Below are positions 6,125-6,449 of a stretch of 6,449 bases of DNA, in pieces. Under the pieces are notes generated by a model. It saw nothing but the letters and a program-made list of their open reading frames with translations. It was not told the origin of the DNA and searched no databases. The position numbers and the translations under genes are program-made. How positions within the stretch are numbered: the first letter of the stretch is position 1; every line of letters starts with the position of its first letter. This DNA is from Candidatus Jacksonbacteria bacterium (GTDB lineage: Bacteria; Patescibacteriota; Patescibacteriia; UBA9629; GWA2-43-13), in assembly GCA_018698735.1 (NCBI GenBank), contig JABIPD010000117.1:1-6449 (forward strand). Reading direction: 5' to 3'.

Positions 6125-6153
6125 TTGACATTTATATAAATACATGTTATACT
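6125..6153 (+). promoter_or_regulatory. Strong extended -10 sigma70 promoter driving the RNA
   Basis: TTGACA (6125-6130), a 17-bp spacer and TATACT (6148-6153), with TGT directly before the -10 as an extended element. This is one of the two best promoters in the window. The start site should be near 6160, and no start codon follows until well after the terminator at 6316-6374. Confidence 0.82.
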
Positions 6154-6172
6154 GTCGTCAAGAAGGTAACAA

Positions 6173-6200
6173 AAGAGCAAAAACGTCAAGAGCAGAAACG
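6173..6200 (+). repeat. Tandem 15-nt repeat in the RNA's 5' region
   Basis: AAGAGCAAAAACG (6173-6185) and AAGAGCAGAAACG (6188-6200) match at 12 of 13 bases with a period of 15. A further word CGTCAAGA occurs at 6156-6163 and 6184-6191. The region lacks stable self-pairing, so the copies may be exposed single-stranded sites. Confidence 0.6.
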
Positions 6201-6315
6201 AACATTACAACTTAATAAAGCTTTCTGAGGAGAGAGCGCAACAACGCCTAATAGGCTGAGCGGGGCTAAACAAGCCCACACATCTAAGCATCATCTTCAA
6301 GATACCTAATAACTG

Positions 6316-6374
6316 GGTGTTAAGAAGTGGCGGATACTCCCTCACAGAGACCACTACTTCTTAGCACCTTTTTT
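6316..6374 (+). terminator. Long intrinsic terminator of the RNA
   Basis: Positions 6316-6330 pair with 6354-6368 as a continuous 15-bp stem with two G-T wobbles (6320-6364 and 6329-6355), followed by six T at 6369-6374. The 23-nt loop contains two possible 3-bp mini-hairpins, GGA/TCC (6332-6340) and CTC/GAG (6341-6349). This is the strongest terminator in the window. Confidence 0.88.
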
Positions 6375-6397
6375 GTATAGCAGTTGCAGTAAGAAAG

Positions 6398-6449
6398 ATG
6401 GAGAGAGAAGAACAAACCACTTCTCTACTCTACGGACTAACCAATGAGC
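6398..6449 (+). CDS. Possible start of a gene leaving the window
   Basis: An ATG at 6398 opens a frame that reads MEREEQTTSLLYGLTNE (17 residues) and is still open at the right edge. It lies 23 nt after the terminator of the RNA and is preceded by a weak purine run (AAGAAAG) directly before the ATG. Its composition is protein-like, but the fragment is too short to assign a family or to prove it is coding. Confidence 0.4.
   Translation, partial: MEREEQTTSLLYGLTNE

Larger units (their letters stand above)
6160..6374 (+). ncRNA. Candidate structured RNA or attenuated leader, about 215 nt
   Basis: This stretch is bounded by a near-perfect promoter and a long intrinsic terminator and contains no ATG in any plus frame. 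The 5' part (to about 6219) is A-rich and carries a tandem 15-nt repeat. Four local hairpins follow: GCTTTCT/AGAGAGC (6220-6237, 7 bp with one wobble, loop GAGG), GCCT/AGGC (6246-6256), GGGCT/AGCCC (6263-6277, loop AAACA), and the terminator. I tested it by eye against tmRNA, RNase P RNA, SRP RNA, 6S RNA, T-box leaders and several common riboswitches and found none of their core motifs. It could be a free small RNA, or the leader of the gene starting near 6398, only 23 nt after the terminator, in which case it would act by attenuation. The sequence cannot decide between these. Confidence 0.6.

Noticed and set aside
6157..6228. Short frame reading KKVTKEQKRQEQKRTLQLNKAF then stop, over the tandem repeat
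   Set aside because: There is no ATG, GTG or TTG upstream in frame after the promoter, and the Lys/Gln content simply reflects A-rich repeats.
6160..6374. tmRNA, suggested by a TAATAA after an A-rich stretch
   Set aside because: There is no tRNA-like acceptor pairing between the ends, no T-loop GGTTC motif and no ALAA-like tag; the 3' end is a terminator stem.
6160..6374. 6S RNA
   Set aside because: The 5' and 3' ends do not form one long closing stem; the 3' half folds locally. Only a 6-bp end pairing exists.

Overview
The window reads as an AT-rich chromosomal fragment from a Candidate Phyla Radiation bacterium (Patescibacteria, most like Parcubacteria). This rests on family resemblance: a short GxxExxY nuclease-fold protein, a single Xer recombinase, a very long lone protein ending in a GNAT-like domain, a TrmB-type winged-helix regulator, and small signal-anchored proteins with one DxNGDGxxD calcium loop. 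Complete genes end at TAA or TAG, so the sequence gives no sign of UGA recoding. Almost no start codon has a clear GGAGG-type ribosome binding site. No database search was possible, so the placement is an inference.

Left part (1-960): two adjacent minus-strand genes encode similar membrane-anchored or exported proteins. The distal one runs off the left edge. They are 8 nt apart and look like tandem paralogues. A terminator-like hairpin sits 18 nt upstream of the first of them, in what should be its leader.

Centre (960-5107): a plus-strand block of three genes: GxxExxY protein, Xer tyrosine recombinase with all six catalytic residues, and an 894-residue protein of unknown function with a degenerate GNAT-like C-terminal domain. 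The GxxExxY gene is bracketed by a perfect 18-bp inverted repeat. Each end also has a second copy of the same roughly 13-nt word. The start codon lies inside the left repeat and the recombinase starts 4 nt after the right one, so this gene looks like a small inserted cassette. The block ends at an intrinsic terminator that lies inside the 3' coding end of the convergent regulator gene.

Right part (5048-6449): the TrmB-like regulator is transcribed leftward from a near-consensus sigma70 promoter. About 100 bp away, an equally strong extended -10 promoter fires rightward into a roughly 215-nt stretch. That stretch has no ATG, contains several local hairpins, and ends in a 15-bp terminator stem with six T. 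I call it a candidate structured RNA, either a free small RNA or the attenuated leader of a gene that begins at about 6398 and leaves the window. The regulator, the palindrome between the two promoters and the RNA may form one regulatory module; that last step is inference.
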